Part shown: piece after piece, positions 33,899 to 43,545 of the stretch
How positions within the stretch are numbered: the first letter of the stretch is position 1
Layout: every line of letters begins with the position of its first letter
NCBI GenBank assembly: GCA_029747015.1
Contig: JAKOGI010000426.1
Location: 499,501 to 563,500 of the forward strand
DNA: 64,000 bases
Direction of reading: 5' to 3'
Source: Carnegiea gigantea
Taxonomy: Eukaryota; Streptophyta; Magnoliopsida; Caryophyllales; Cactaceae
Made by a program: the position numbers and the translations under genes
Notes under the pieces: model-generated
The model's input: only the letters and a program-made list of their open reading frames with translations
What the model was told of the DNA's origin: nothing
The model's database searches: none

Positions 33899-36231
33899 CT
33901 ACTCCTTGGGCTCTTCGCCGCCCTCACGACCTTCCTCCTTGGACGCACCGGCCTCAGCTTCCAAAGGATTGGTGGCCTCATCCTCAACAGCTTCACTCTC
34001 AGAAGAAGGGGGGATAAACTCCACCTCTTCTGGATCGCGGCCCTCCACAGCAGCCTGCTCATGTTCGTCCACAAAGCGCAGGTAGGCCTCATAATATTTG
34101 TCGTCCGAGAATTCGGTTGCAAGGGTAAGCAAAACCTTGCGCAGGTAGACAAAGGTGTCCGAGCGGCCTTGCTAATAGCTCTATTCCCTGGCCTGAACCG
34201 CATCAGCTGCAACTTTCTCCAACTGACACTGCATCTCTTTTTCACGGCTCCCCATGTCCGCCTGGAGCTTCTTATAGCCCCTTTGGTACTGAGAAACGAG
34301 TCCCTCCAGCCGTCGGCATTCTGCGACAGCCTTCACCCCCCGGCAAAACCCTTAGCCATGAACATCTCCTCCTCGGACACCTTCGGGGGGTCTGACACCC
34401 CAGAGGCGGCCAAGTCCTAGGACTTGACTATGTCCTGGACCAAAGAAAGCCTAATGTAGGGGTCCACCTTGATAAAGCTAACAGATGGCCGTGCGGGTAA
34501 AGAAGAGGTGGCGCCAGCAACCCTGGTCGGAGTCCCTGCGGTCTTGGAGATAGTGGGATGTCCCGACCGAGCAGTAGTCCGTTCCCCAGATAACCGGCTG
34601 TCTGACCCCTGAATAGCTGATCGGCCAATCCTCTCTTCCCTCAGGAGCGCGAGGGCCGAGGCCCCGGTCCTGTCAGGTTGCTCCTCGGTCCTCTGCTTCT
34701 TACAGACCGGTAAACTCACAGTGGGCCTCTTCCCGCGGGGTGCAAGGAAGGGCGCCTGTAGGAAGGAGTTCAGTCTCAGTTCGAATGAGAAGCCATGTGA
34801 GGAAAAGCGACGGTCATATACTATACCTTTTCGGCTTGCTGGGCCACGAGAAGCTGCCTCTCCTCCTCTCGCTTATGCTCAGTAGCGGCTGCCACTTGTT
34901 CAGGGGTGGCATCCCCGGTCTCAAACACTATCAGCCGAGCCCTCGCTTGATCTGTATAAAACAGACAGGAGGTCAGGTCAGCACCAAACATAGGGTAGAT
35001 CAGTATTGAAGCGACTAAATGCCCTTAGTGATATTCTTACGAATAAGAAGGCCGGCCGCAGTGAGGAAGAAGTCGTTCGTAAAGAACTTCAGTTTAGGGA
35101 GCCAGTTGAACGGCTCTCGATCGCTAGACCTGCTCCTTCTCCTCTCAGGCCCCTTCGCTGACTCAATTGCTTGGGACATGAACCCAGGGATAGGCCGAGG
35201 CCTATCGTCTTCACATATGTAGAACATGAAATATCGGGCCGTGCGTCGTTCCTCGGCTGTAGGCTCCCCAAAGGGGCTTCGAACTGGTTTCCCCTCATTC
35301 CAGTCAGGAATGTCACCCCAACCTGATTCCCGGCGTAGGAAAAGGAAGTCGTACTTCCAATACTTCAGTTTTGACTTCTTCTCAATGGCCGTTATGAAAC
35401 CCGGCCTGTTATTGAAACAATACCATCCTAGATCCCCAGTCTCTTTCAAGGCCTTCTGAACCGTGTGAACCAGACCAAATGCTCGGGCTGAACAGGTTAG
35501 GCCACGTAGTTTACAAGTCGCTATGAAAGAGCAGATATTGTGCCAGGACATGGGTACTATCTGAGCAGGTGCCAGTTCATATTTATTGAGAATCTCCTTG
35601 ATCACTGGATGCAAGGGAAAGCGAACGCCGTAGTCGAGGGTACTATCTGAGCAGGTGCCAGTTTATATTTATCAAGAATCTCCTTGATCACTGGATGCAA
35701 GGGAAAGCAAACGCCGTAGTCGAGGGCTGCCTGATATACCGCAATACACTTGGCAGGCGGCTCATTTACGATGGCGTCCGGCTCTGGGATGACGAAGGAG
35801 TACTCAGTTGGTAGAAGGCACTGCTTCTCAAGTGCCGACCTCTTAAGCTTGGTAACGGCCTTAGGGCCGAGAAAATGGCTACCCGGACCACCCTATAGGT
35901 CTGAACGAGTTGGAGCCCCGAGGAATTCAAACACCTCGGCAACAATTTCGGTGACTCGCGGTGTGCGGTCTTTTCGTTCAAGTACTGAACTGCCCGGTCT
36001 CCGTGACAAGGGTGAAGAAGCACTTGTTGAGGCCCCCTCAGAGGATGAGCTCCTCGAAGAGTGGCTGGTGGCAGAGCCAGGTGGCCCCGACTGCATAGGA
36101 GTGCTAGAACTAGAGGAGGTCGTCTCAGCCCCTGGGTTTAACTGAGGAGGAGCTGAAGGATTACCTATTGTGCCCGCGGCCAACAACTCGTCGGGGGACC
36201 GGATGCGTGGAGTAGACTTCGTCTTTGCCAT
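33899..36231 (-). pseudogene. Element D: antisense additional ORF (aORF), spliced, damaged
   Basis: Minus-strand gene opposite to gag-pol. It starts MAKTKSTPRIRSPDELL (36231); a 3' splice site CTTCCAG lies just upstream, so an earlier exon is possible. Then come a Ser/Pro-rich stretch and a globular domain with LDYGVRFPLHPVIKEIL, YELAPAQIVPMSWHNICSFI, DLGWYCFNNRPGFI and KYDFLFLRRESGWGD. This resembles, from memory, the plant 'putative gypsy type transposon' family (PF04195) found in Tat antisense ORFs. Two introns keep the frame: 34952-35040 (GTAAGA...ACAG) and 34756-34826 (GTATAG...ACAG). The last exon has basic, coiled-coil-like and acidic parts, ending EEGREGGEEPKE. Damage: a stop near 35890, an 86-bp tandem duplication at 35552-35726, a stop at 34417, and a frame change at a G6 run near 34360. 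Function unknown. Confidence 0.8.
35552..35726 (-). repeat. 86-bp tandem duplication inside the antisense ORF
   Basis: GGGTACTATCTGAGCAGGTG begins at 35552 and again at 35638, and both copies run to CGCCGTAGTCGAGGG with a handful of mismatches. Since 86 is not divisible by three, it shifts the frame within the FPLHPVIKEIL region. Confidence 0.9.
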
Positions 36232-36805
36232 CCTGCGAACCTGGAAGGCGGGCACATAGTTAGCTACAGTGATCTCCTAAGGGTAAGTTACCTCCACGTT
36301 AGGGCTGAGAATGCTGGGGGTGGAGGAATACTCACATCTTGACCACAAGGGGATGCCCTGCTCAAAAATGGGGACGGCATAGGGAATTTTTCTCGGCTCC
36401 CTACACTTATTTTATCGGGGGACCTCAGCCACCACCCGGCCATCAACTAGAGCCGGGAGGTTCGGGAATTGTGGGTGCCGGCCCTCCACTTGGGGGCCAG
36501 CCCGACTCCCCAGGACATCCCCACTTGATGAGTAAGACGATGACATAATATACAACAAATAGTGCTTCAAGAGGGCGTAAGCGTATACCTGTGCGCGATG
36601 AAGGTTCAAAGACCTTGATGAAGATGAAGGTACGCCTTCAAACAACCCTTTTGAAGATATAAGGGAAAAGCTTGAGATGCTACAGTGAATTTAAAGGACA
36701 GTGAGGAGTAATGAGCAGAGCCCCTCTCTCTAAAAAGCTGTCGCTCTCTCTCTAGAAAGTGAAAATATAAGGAACACGAATAACTTCCCCCGAAGAATAC
36801 TCACC

Positions 36806-36813
36806 CTTATATA
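36806..36813 (-). promoter_or_regulatory. TATA box for the antisense ORF
   Basis: TATATAAG on the minus strand in GGTCTATATAAGGGTGAG, about 0.58 kb upstream of the MAKTKS start. The interval contains a frame at 36412-36645 (MSSSYSSSGDVLGSRAG...) and a GTGAGT donor near 36335 paired with the CTTCCAG acceptor near 36243, consistent with a 5' exon and intron. Confidence 0.6.
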
Positions 36814-36989
36814 GACCGAGGAGGCGGAACACATATCCCCATGCACCCCAACGAACGTGTCTCTTTGCAACCGACACCGCATGGCGCCACACCATGACCA
36901 CTCCACTGACAGCGATTGAGGGGCGGATCTCCTCCGGCACTCGCAAGCAGTACGGCCCCGTGGCCGAGTGTTGCATTCTTGGCTCCATC

Positions 36990-38090
36990 TAAGGATAAGG
37001 ACCGTCGAGCACGGCCTTAAGACTGGATGATGCTTGCGCACGGCCGTATGCCCGGTTGCTACGCTCTTAGCCCTTTTGGGGGCTAAGGGACCTTAAGCAC
37101 GGCCTTATGGCCGGTCGCTGCACTCTTAGCCCTCCCCTAAGCACGGCCTGATGGCCGGTCACTACATTCTGAGCCCCTCTGCGAGCTAAGGGCCCTTGAG
37201 CACGGCCTGATGGCTGGTTGCTACGCTCTTAGCCCTTCTGGGTGCTAATGGTCCTTGAGCACGGCCTTACGGCCAGTCGCTAGACCATAGCCCCATCTGG
37301 GGGCTAATGACCCTTGAGCACGGCCTTGTAGCCGATCGCTACGCTCTTAACCCTCCTGGGGGCTAAGGGACCTTGAGCACGGCCTTACGGCCGGTCACTA
37401 CGCTCTTAGCCCTTCTGAGGGCTAAAGGTCCCTAAGCACAGCCTTATGGCCGGTCGCTACACTCTTAGCCCCTTCGCGGGCTAAGGGCCCCTGAGCACGG
37501 CCTTATGGCAGGTCGCTACGCTCTTGGCCCTTTTTGGGGCTAATGGTCCTTGAGCATGGCCTTACGGCCGGTTGCTAGACTATAGCCCCCTCTGGGGGCT
37601 AATTGTCCTTGAGTACGGCCTTACGGCCGGTCGCTACGCTTTTAGCCCTTATGGGGGCTAAGGGTCCCTAAGGACGGCCTTATGGCCAGTCGCTACACTC
37701 TTAGCCCCTCCGCGGGCTAAGGGCCCTTGAGCATGGCCTTATAGCCGATCGCTACGCTTTTAGCCTTTCTGGGGGCTAATGGTCCCTAAGCCCGACCTTA
37801 TGGCCGGTTGCTACATCCTTAGCCCCTCCGCGGGGCTAAGGGTCCCTAAGCACAGCCTTATGGTCAGTCGCTATGCTCCGAGCCCCTCTGAGGGCTAATG
37901 GTCCTTGAGCACGGCCTTATGGCCGGACGCTAGACCATAGCCCCATCTGGGGGCTGATGACCCTTGAGCATGGCCTTACGGCCGGTCGCTACGCTCTTAC
38001 TCCCTCCGGGGGCTAAGGGTCCTTGAGCGCGGCCTTATGGCCGGTCGCTATGCTTTTAGCCCTTCTGGGAGCTAAGGGTTCCAGGGCCGG
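36990..38090 (+). repeat. Element D: hairpin tandem array 2 (~60 bp x ~18)
   Basis: Same unit as array 1 (GAGCACGGCCTTATGGCCGG, TCGCTACGCTCTTAGCCC, TCTGGGGGCTAAGGG) in the same orientation, with its own variants such as TTAGCCCTTCTGGGGGCTAA. It lies between the antisense ORF promoter and the 3' end of the first small antisense ORF. Confidence 0.95.
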
Positions 38091-38191
38091 ACGACATGCT
38101 CCTAACCTCTTTGGCAGCAAAGGGCCTCAGAGCACGTCCTCGCAGCCTTTACACGACATAAAAACATGATATTTCGTGCGAGAAACAAATT

Positions 38192-38197
38192 TTCATT
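38192..38197 (-). terminator. Poly(A)-like signal for small antisense ORF 1
   Basis: AATGAA (minus) about 190 bases after the stop at 38386. Motif and position only. Confidence 0.35.
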
Positions 38198-38385
38198 AAC
38201 AAAAGTCGCGGTCAGTACAAGCAGTTCGAAAGGAAAATGAGACAACGAGGTACAGGATGCAAGCTAAGACTACTCCTCGTCGCTTGAGGGCGCCGATGGA
38301 TCAACCGACCTAGAACTCTCCCCTTAGCCTCTGCGAACCTCCACTTCGTCCGGCTGACGATAAAATTGCAATTGCACTGCCCGGA

Positions 38386-38706
38386 TCACTGGTCCATAAT
38401 GCACATCCAAGCTTCGAAATCCGACCACCCTAAGTCCATTAGAACAGACCTCATCTTCTCGGCCGTGTACTCGTGAACAGCACCGAGTTCCAGCACATCA
38501 TTCAGCAACATAGCGTAGAACATCGCCTGAACGATCTCAGGCAGCCCCGACTCCATGGCAGCTGCCTCAGCCTCGCCCAATGAAAAGTGTGGGCATAATA
38601 CTTCAAAGTCCCCAGGAAGAGGACGCGCGCTCCTCCGGCACCAGGTAAAGACCTCCCTAACATAGTTAGCCATCTCTTTCGTACTATGGGTAGGGAGAAA
38701 CGCCAT
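38386..38706 (-). CDS. Element D: small antisense ORF 1 (106 aa, unknown function)
   Basis: An intact frame MAFLPTHSTKEMANYVREVF...EAWMCIMDQ. The Met at 38706 was chosen because the homology with small ORF 2 begins there; the frame is open for another 46 codons upstream, but those overlap the TATA box. Shared words with ORF 2: LP..DF..LCP.F.L..AE, LP..IFY.MLLN, and L..L.W..FE.W (ORF 2 residues may differ at dots). A TATA box sits about 75 bases upstream and a poly(A)-like signal downstream. After the stop another frame (VIRAVQLQFYRQPDEVEV...SSDEE) resembles the ORF 2 tail, so the end may be a frameshifted truncation. No signal peptide or transmembrane segment. I do not recognise the family. 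Confidence 0.65.
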   Translation of the reverse strand: MAFLPTHSTKEMANYVREVFTWCRRSARPLPGDFEVLCPHFSLGEAEAAAMESGLPEIVQAMFYAMLLNDVLELGAVHEYTAEKMRSVLMDLGWSDFEAWMCIMDQ

Positions 38707-38779
38707 GATGACGACAGGATCACGGAAAGCTCCTTCTGCGAATGGACTCAATAACGACTCACTAAGGGGAAGAGCAATA

Positions 38780-38787
38780 TATTTATA
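38780..38787 (-). promoter_or_regulatory. TATA box for small antisense ORF 1
   Basis: TATAAATA on the minus strand (CCCTATAAATATATTGC), about 75 bases upstream of ATG 38706. Confidence 0.6.
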
Positions 38788-38929
38788 GGGAAACACGGGG
38801 GAGTGGCAGGTCAGGAAATTTCCTAAGGGCCCGGCAGCCAACACATCTCAAACACGTGTCCATCACCAAAAAAAAAAAAAAAGAGAAGAGGGGGGCAAGG
38901 AAAATAGGAAAAAGGCAACGAATACAGCT

Positions 38930-38935
38930 TTTATT
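38930..38935 (-). terminator. Poly(A) signal for small antisense ORF 2
   Basis: Canonical AATAAA on the minus strand, about 70 bases beyond the stop at 39003. Confidence 0.55.
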
Positions 38936-39002
38936 GATAATTATCATAAGCGATACAGGGCGGAGTGAAGGGACCTAAGAGGGAGGAGAGGACCGCTCCC
39001 CA

Positions 39003-39455
39003 TCATTTCGCACTATCAACCGCTCCCCCACTCGAAGCTTCCCCTTGACGACCAGTCCATGCACCTTCTCCCAAACTACTCAAGCGGAATCGAGCCTCAT
39101 AGACTCGGTCACCGAATAACCAGATCCACGACTCAAAAGCTCTCCAGCGCAGTTCAGTGAGGGCCACTTCCAATGACCGAAGCCTTGGCCCATGCAGCAC
39201 CCTGAACTTCTCGGCCTCATTAAGAAGCATCACGTAGAAGATCGCCTGTGGCAATTCCAGGAGCTCATAATAGGCAGCCACCTATTCAGCCGTGGCCAAA
39301 TCAAAGTCAGGGCACAGAGATTGGAAATCCTTTGGGAAGGGCGATGGAGGAAAAGCCTCCCCCCGTCAGTCCCACTGGAAACGGCGAATAACGAACTCAC
39401 CCATTGTTTTCGTATCAAGGGAGCGTAGAAAGGCCACGGAGGAAAAGTTGGACAT
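39003..39455 (-). pseudogene. Element D: small antisense ORF 2 (paralogue of ORF 1, two stops)
   Basis: The frame from ATG 39455 reads MSNFSSVAFLRSLDTKTMGE, continues FVIRRFQWD-stop-RGEAFPPSPFPKDFQSLCPDF, then DLATAE-stop-VAAYYELLELPQAIFYVMLL and on to LRWRAFESWIWLFGDRVYEARF, ending GGAVDSAK. Aligned to ORF 1, VAFLRSLDTKTMGEFV pairs with MAFLPTHSTKEMANYV, DFQSLCPDFDLATAE with DFEVLCPHFSLGEAE, and LPQAIFYVMLLN with IVQAMFYAMLLN. The stops are TGA and TAG. It has its own TATA box and AATAAA. The two genes are therefore an old duplication, each with its promoter. Function unknown. Confidence 0.75.
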
Positions 39456-39502
39456 TAGTTGTTGCTAAATGGGAAAGTGAGGAAAGCCCTGCGCTCAAGG
39501 TT

Positions 39503-39512
39503 GCCTTTTATA
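39503..39512 (-). promoter_or_regulatory. TATA box for small antisense ORF 2
   Basis: TATAAAAGGC on the minus strand, about 50 bases upstream of ATG 39455, at normal plant core-promoter spacing. Confidence 0.65.
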
Positions 39513-39690
39513 GTGGCGATCCAGACAGTTTTATGATAACACTGATGAGCCTCGTAATTCGTGCAATCATGGGCGGCGGCGCCAGGACCGTCCATTTTCC
39601 GGGCTCGATTCCCAAAGATCTCCGGATGCACGGCAATAAAACACAATAGTCCACATTTTGCCGACTGCTCGTTAGACTCGACATACGGGT

Positions 39691-39708
39691 AGAATGTGGG
39701 GGGCTAAG
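39691..39708 (+). promoter_or_regulatory. Element D polypurine tract
   Basis: GAATGTGGGGGGCTAAG immediately before the 3' LTR. Element E has GAATGTGAGGGGCTAAA at the same place. Confidence 0.85.
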
Positions 39709-40213
39709 TGATTTGGGAATAATCTGACTATTTCCAAAAAGGTTTAGTTTTTCCCAGATCACAAACCAGGCCCCTACAAGGGTATTGGGCCTAAGAGACA
39801 TTCCACTAGGATTGCCCTGGAGCCCCTGGCTACTCAAGGGCCCAGAGCGCGACCCTTGGGGCCTCCTCTGGACCCGAATGCACAGAGACCGGCGGCCCAT
39901 ACGGATATTGTAGGTAAAATTACTATTCTACCCTTTCTCGAGGAGGCTATAAATAATGTCTTGTTTTCCTCGGAAAAAAGGTGGGCAACTATTTATCTTG
40001 AATCATCGTTATACTCCCTTCAGTCCTGTGGATTTGAACATTATACTTACTTGACCGTCGGAGAGGCGCCCCCCGGTCCACAACCCGGGGATTGCCCTTT
40101 TTGCAGGTCGGGTGCCGTCGCGCCAAGGTCGGCGGAGTGTTGACTTCCAGCCGTCAGATAAACCCGTCCCTCTGATCCACGTCCTCAATTATATCTCGAA
40201 GGTTTTCTCCGGA

Positions 40214-40217
<4 letters not shown>
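39709..40217 (+). repeat. Element D: 3' LTR (509 bp)
   Basis: Begins TGATTTGGGAATAATC and ends TTCTCCGGAATCA, matching the two parts of the 5' LTR nearly base for base. It shows what the 5' LTR looked like before the solo LTR insertion. Confidence 0.95.

Positions 40218-40272
<55 letters not shown>
40218..40272. repeat. (TA)n microsatellite, right target of element D
   Basis: About 27 TA units, continuous in type with the tract ending at 24767. Element D split this microsatellite. Confidence 0.95.
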
Positions 40273-40274
<2 letters not shown>

Positions 40275-41226
40275 ATTAATTATGCTTGCATTTGTCCCAT
40301 AAAATAACATGGAAATGGAATTCAAGACTTATACAACACTTTGATAGGTTTAACCTATGAGACGGACCCTTTAAGGGGTTTTATTTTGCGTTTGGATATT
40401 TTGAGTTGAGTAATCACTTAGTTTGGAGCAATTTTAATGTACATAACTATTGAAGGTAATTTAATAGTAGTCATTCTAAATGACTAATTAGTTGTTCTCA
40501 TAACTGTTAGTAGTACTCCTATGCATTTCATCTCATATTATTTACCGAGTAAGATAGTATTATACAACACCAATTACTTTTATAAAAAATGTATACTTGT
40601 TTGACCTTCATGTCATCTACACTCAGAGAGAATGTTTAACATTAAATAATTCAAACTTAGTGCAAATTGCATGTGATTATTTTGAACATTATTTTTGATT
40701 TTTTTTAAAAAAAAAGAGACCTGCGAATGCCCCTATCACTTCACTTGGCCGGATTTCTTTTTTGTTTTTTTTTTTGGTTTTTGTTGAGATTTTAGAGCTT
40801 GTCCAGAAATATTAATTACCATGTCTTGCTCTGTTTTACCATGTTGATTCACTTCTTCATATGCTTCATGTTGATTACTGCTTTTTTATAATATAATATC
40901 ATATTCACAAGCACAACAGAAAAGGATATGAAGGGATGTGGGAATTAGAATTTTAGATTAGGAAGAACGGAATGTGTGGTTTCAACATATTGCTGGAATA
41001 TAACTTGATTGGATTGAGGGAGTGGGAGAGAAACAAGAGAGAGGATGGGAAGGGATGTGGGATAGTTTCCTAATAGCTCTTATCTTACAGTTTTATTCTT
41101 GGTAATTAGTGATAATAATTTTCTATTTATTGATAGGTTTAGAGGAAGTAAATTTAAGATTAGCATAAATTTGGTAAATTAAAAGTTATGAATTAATTGC
41201 AGCCTTGGCTTATAATACAACATACA
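40273..41226. repeat. 0.95-kb repeat, copy 4 (isolated)
   Basis: Starts CAATTAATTATGCTTGCATT and carries all landmarks of copies 1-3 in order and in the same orientation (GAGTAAGATAGTATTATAC, CCTATCACTTCACTTGGCC, TAATTACCATGTCTTGC, GGAAGGGATGTGGGATAG, GATAATAATTTTCTATTTA). It appears close to full length. Confidence 0.85.
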
Positions 41227-42033
41227 TTAATTTGAGTATTTAATATGATTTGTTTATTAATGTGAAATGGTAAGAGTGATGTATTATTTTTTATATGAAA
41301 GTGTAATTTGAGGAGAAAAAAGGAGATGGATGTGGAAAGTTATAAAATAAAAAATATTCTTAGTACATAATGACTTTTAAGCATAAAAGAAACTGACCAA
41401 TTTACTTATCAAGTCAGCACATCATATGAGGTTTCGTAGAGATGTGTATGGATCTGCATTAGGCATAATGGTACTCACAGACACTATTACTTTAGAATTG
41501 CATGCAATGCAAATGTGACTCAATTGAATAAGACACTGATGTCTATTCACCATTAGTTTTATTTCCTCGATGAGAAAAATATAGAAACTATGTTGAAATT
41601 TATGTTTCTCAATATAGAATAGCCAATACAATAATGATCAATTTTAAGGCTTATGAAAAGCAAAATGAGTCAAAACCTAAACATATGTGTATATTGTATA
41701 CAAAAGGAAGGCGTGTATGATAGATTAGCATAAGAACACTGCAATAAGTATAAAAAGACTTAAGACTCTTAATTTCTCATGGAAATGATTCATTAATTGT
41801 TTATATTTCTTCATCTTTATTGAAATTCTTAAATATTTATTTATTAAATATGAAGACATTAATAATAGGTAAATATGAAAAACAACTAAACAATTTTGCT
41901 AAATTATGTGAGATCATTTTTCTTTGCTGGGGGAGGGGGTAGCCATCAATTATAACCTAAATATAATTTCACCGATTACAAAGTGATAGTAAAGTACAAA
42001 ATATAGATACAAATAGAGAATCCTATTAGTAAG
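41227..42033. other. AT-rich intergenic DNA, nothing recognised
   Basis: No coding frame of note, no repeat copies and no RNA gene seen. The last five bases (GTAAG, 42029-42033) are the left target duplication of element E. Confidence 0.6.
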
Positions 42034-42547
42034 TGGTTCCGGGTAAATAATTCCATGTTATTTACGTGGACTGAATATGTCGTTAGCCCACCTACCAGAG
42101 CCCAACAAAAGGGCTCCTAGGACATGTCATCGACCCTTCCTCCTGGGCCCAACAGGATACCGTACTCCCACTATCTGGGCTTCACGGGAACCTCTGACCT
42201 ACACAGGACCGGGGCCTACTATTGAAGCAGCATGGAAAATTACTAAAATACTTCTGACACAGTTTCCTATAAATACTCACCAACCACCTTCAGAAAAGGG
42301 GGGGCTTAGCAGCTGTGAGCACTGAATTGACATTGCATCCTTCTCTTTGACCTTTGACTTAGACACCGCCACTGACTTGATCGTCGGAGAGGTATTCCCC
42401 GATTCACAACCCGGGGGTTGCCCTTTTTGCAGGTTGGACCGCGCAGAGCCGAGGACGACGAAGTATTGATTTCCAGCTGTCAGATAAACCCGTCTCTTTC
42501 CCCCACGCTACCAGCAACCACACCTCATAGGAGTTCCGTCGGAATCA
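42034..42547 (+). repeat. Element E: 5' LTR (514 bp)
   Basis: TATA box CTATAAATACTC at about 42268. The U5 part is related to D's (CAACCCGGGGGTTGCCC, TTTTTGCAGGT, CAGATAAACCCGTC), while U3 differs. D and E are therefore sister families rather than copies of one. Confidence 0.93.
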
Positions 42548-42550
42548 GAT

Positions 42551-42568
42551 TGGCGCCGTCTGTGGGGA
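42551..42568 (+). promoter_or_regulatory. Element E primer-binding site
   Basis: TGGCGCCGTCTGTGGGGA, three bases after the LTR end; the same tRNA type as element D. Confidence 0.9.
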
Positions 42569-42581
42569 AGGAACGGTAGCG

Positions 42582-42762
42582 ATGGTAGTAAGCGAAGCAA
42601 CACGGGCGCGGACTCGCAGGGACAAGGCCCCGGTTGCGGACACCTCTGCACCTCCCACAGTAGAAGACACCTCCGACAGTTCCCGGGTGAGCCCTCGGGC
42701 GGCTAGGGCATCACCCCCAGAGCGTAAGAATTACGTTACGTTGGATGCGCTGAAGAGCCTCA
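42582..42762 (+). pseudogene. Element E: gag N-terminal remnant fused to repeat array
   Basis: MVVSEATRARTRRDKAPVAD, then SSRVSPRAARASPPE and YVTLDALKSLMS, homologous to the first ~60 codons of D gag (DAYITVDALKSLMSTMAD). Right after LKSLMS the sequence becomes the hairpin repeat TCCTACAGCACGGCCTCATG and the frame runs on meaninglessly to 42923. D has ATGTCTAC at this point and the repeat has GGGTCCTAC, so the joint shows microhomology. The retained segment may matter for RNA packaging or translation start; that is inference. Confidence 0.85.
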
Positions 42763-43545
42763 TGTCCTACAGCACGGCCTCATGGCCGGTCTCTATACTC
42801 TTAGCCCCACTGTGGGCTAAGGGTCCTACAGCATGGCCTCATGGCCAGTCGCTATACTTTGAGCCCCACTGTGGGCTAAGGGTCCTACAGCATGGCCTTA
42901 TGGTCGGTCGCTACATCCTTTAACCCCACTGTAGGCTAAGGGTCCTACAGCACGGCCTCATGGCCAATCGCTATACTTTTAGCCCCACTGCGAGCTAAGG
43001 GTCCTACAGCACGACCTCATGGCCGATCGCTACATCCTTTAACCCCACTGAGGGCTAAGGGTCCTACAGCACGGCCTCATGGCCGGTCGCTCCCCCCTTA
43101 ACCCCACTACGGGCTAGGGGTCCTACAGCACGGCCTCATGGCCGGTCGCTACATCCTTTAGCCCCACTGCGGGCTAAGGGTCCTGCAGTACGGCCTCATG
43201 ATCGGTCGCTACACCCTTAACCCCGCTGCGGGCTAGGGTTCTTACAGCATGGCCTCATGGTCGGTCGCTACATCCTTAGCCCCACTGCAGGCTAAGGGTC
43301 CTACTGCACGACCCTGAGCCAGTCGCAACACCTCTCATCCAGTGGGGCGAAGGATCAAGAAGCACGGCCTCAGAGCTGGATGCTATTGTTTAGCCCCAAT
43401 GGGGGCTAAAGGTCTTTCAGCACGACCTTATGGCCGGTCGCTCGATCTTTAGTCCCTATGGGGGCTAAACGTCTTTCTAGCACGACCTCATGGCCCGTCG
43501 CTCGGTCATTAGTCCCTATGGGGCTAAAGGTCTTTCCAGCATGGC
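42763..43545 (+). repeat. Element E: hairpin array 1 (~60 bp x ~13)
   Basis: Unit roughly CAGCACGGCCTCATGGCC, GGTCGCTACATCCTTTAG, CCCCACTGCGGGCTAAGGG, TCCTA in order. It is homologous to the ~59-bp units of element D, with the same two inverted repeats (GGCC-TCAT-GGCC and TTAGCCCC-n-GGGCTAA). Confidence 0.95.

Larger units (their letters stand above)
24768..40217 (+). mobile_element. Element D: 15.4-kb Tat/Retand-type Ty3/gypsy element with antisense genes
   Basis: LTRs TGATTTGGGAATAATC...GGAATCA (5' copy 24768-26594, split by a solo LTR; 3' copy 39709-40217), PBS TGGCGCCGTCTGTGGGA, and a PPT at 39691-39708. It is flanked by TATAT on both sides, though this sits in a TA microsatellite. Order: gag, protease, RT-RNase H, integrase (to 32300), hairpin tandem array, antisense spliced ORF, second array, two antisense small ORFs, PPT. 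Gypsy order and the PBS place it in the Tat group. Many stops and frameshifts make it inactive. Tat elements are known for long 3' regions carrying extra ORFs and tandem repeats. Confidence 0.93.

Noticed and set aside
33881..34420. 179-codon plus-strand frame in the 3' region of D
   Set aside because: It is the reverse reading of the antisense ORF's last exon, which has splice sites and the characteristic composition; the plus frame shows neither.
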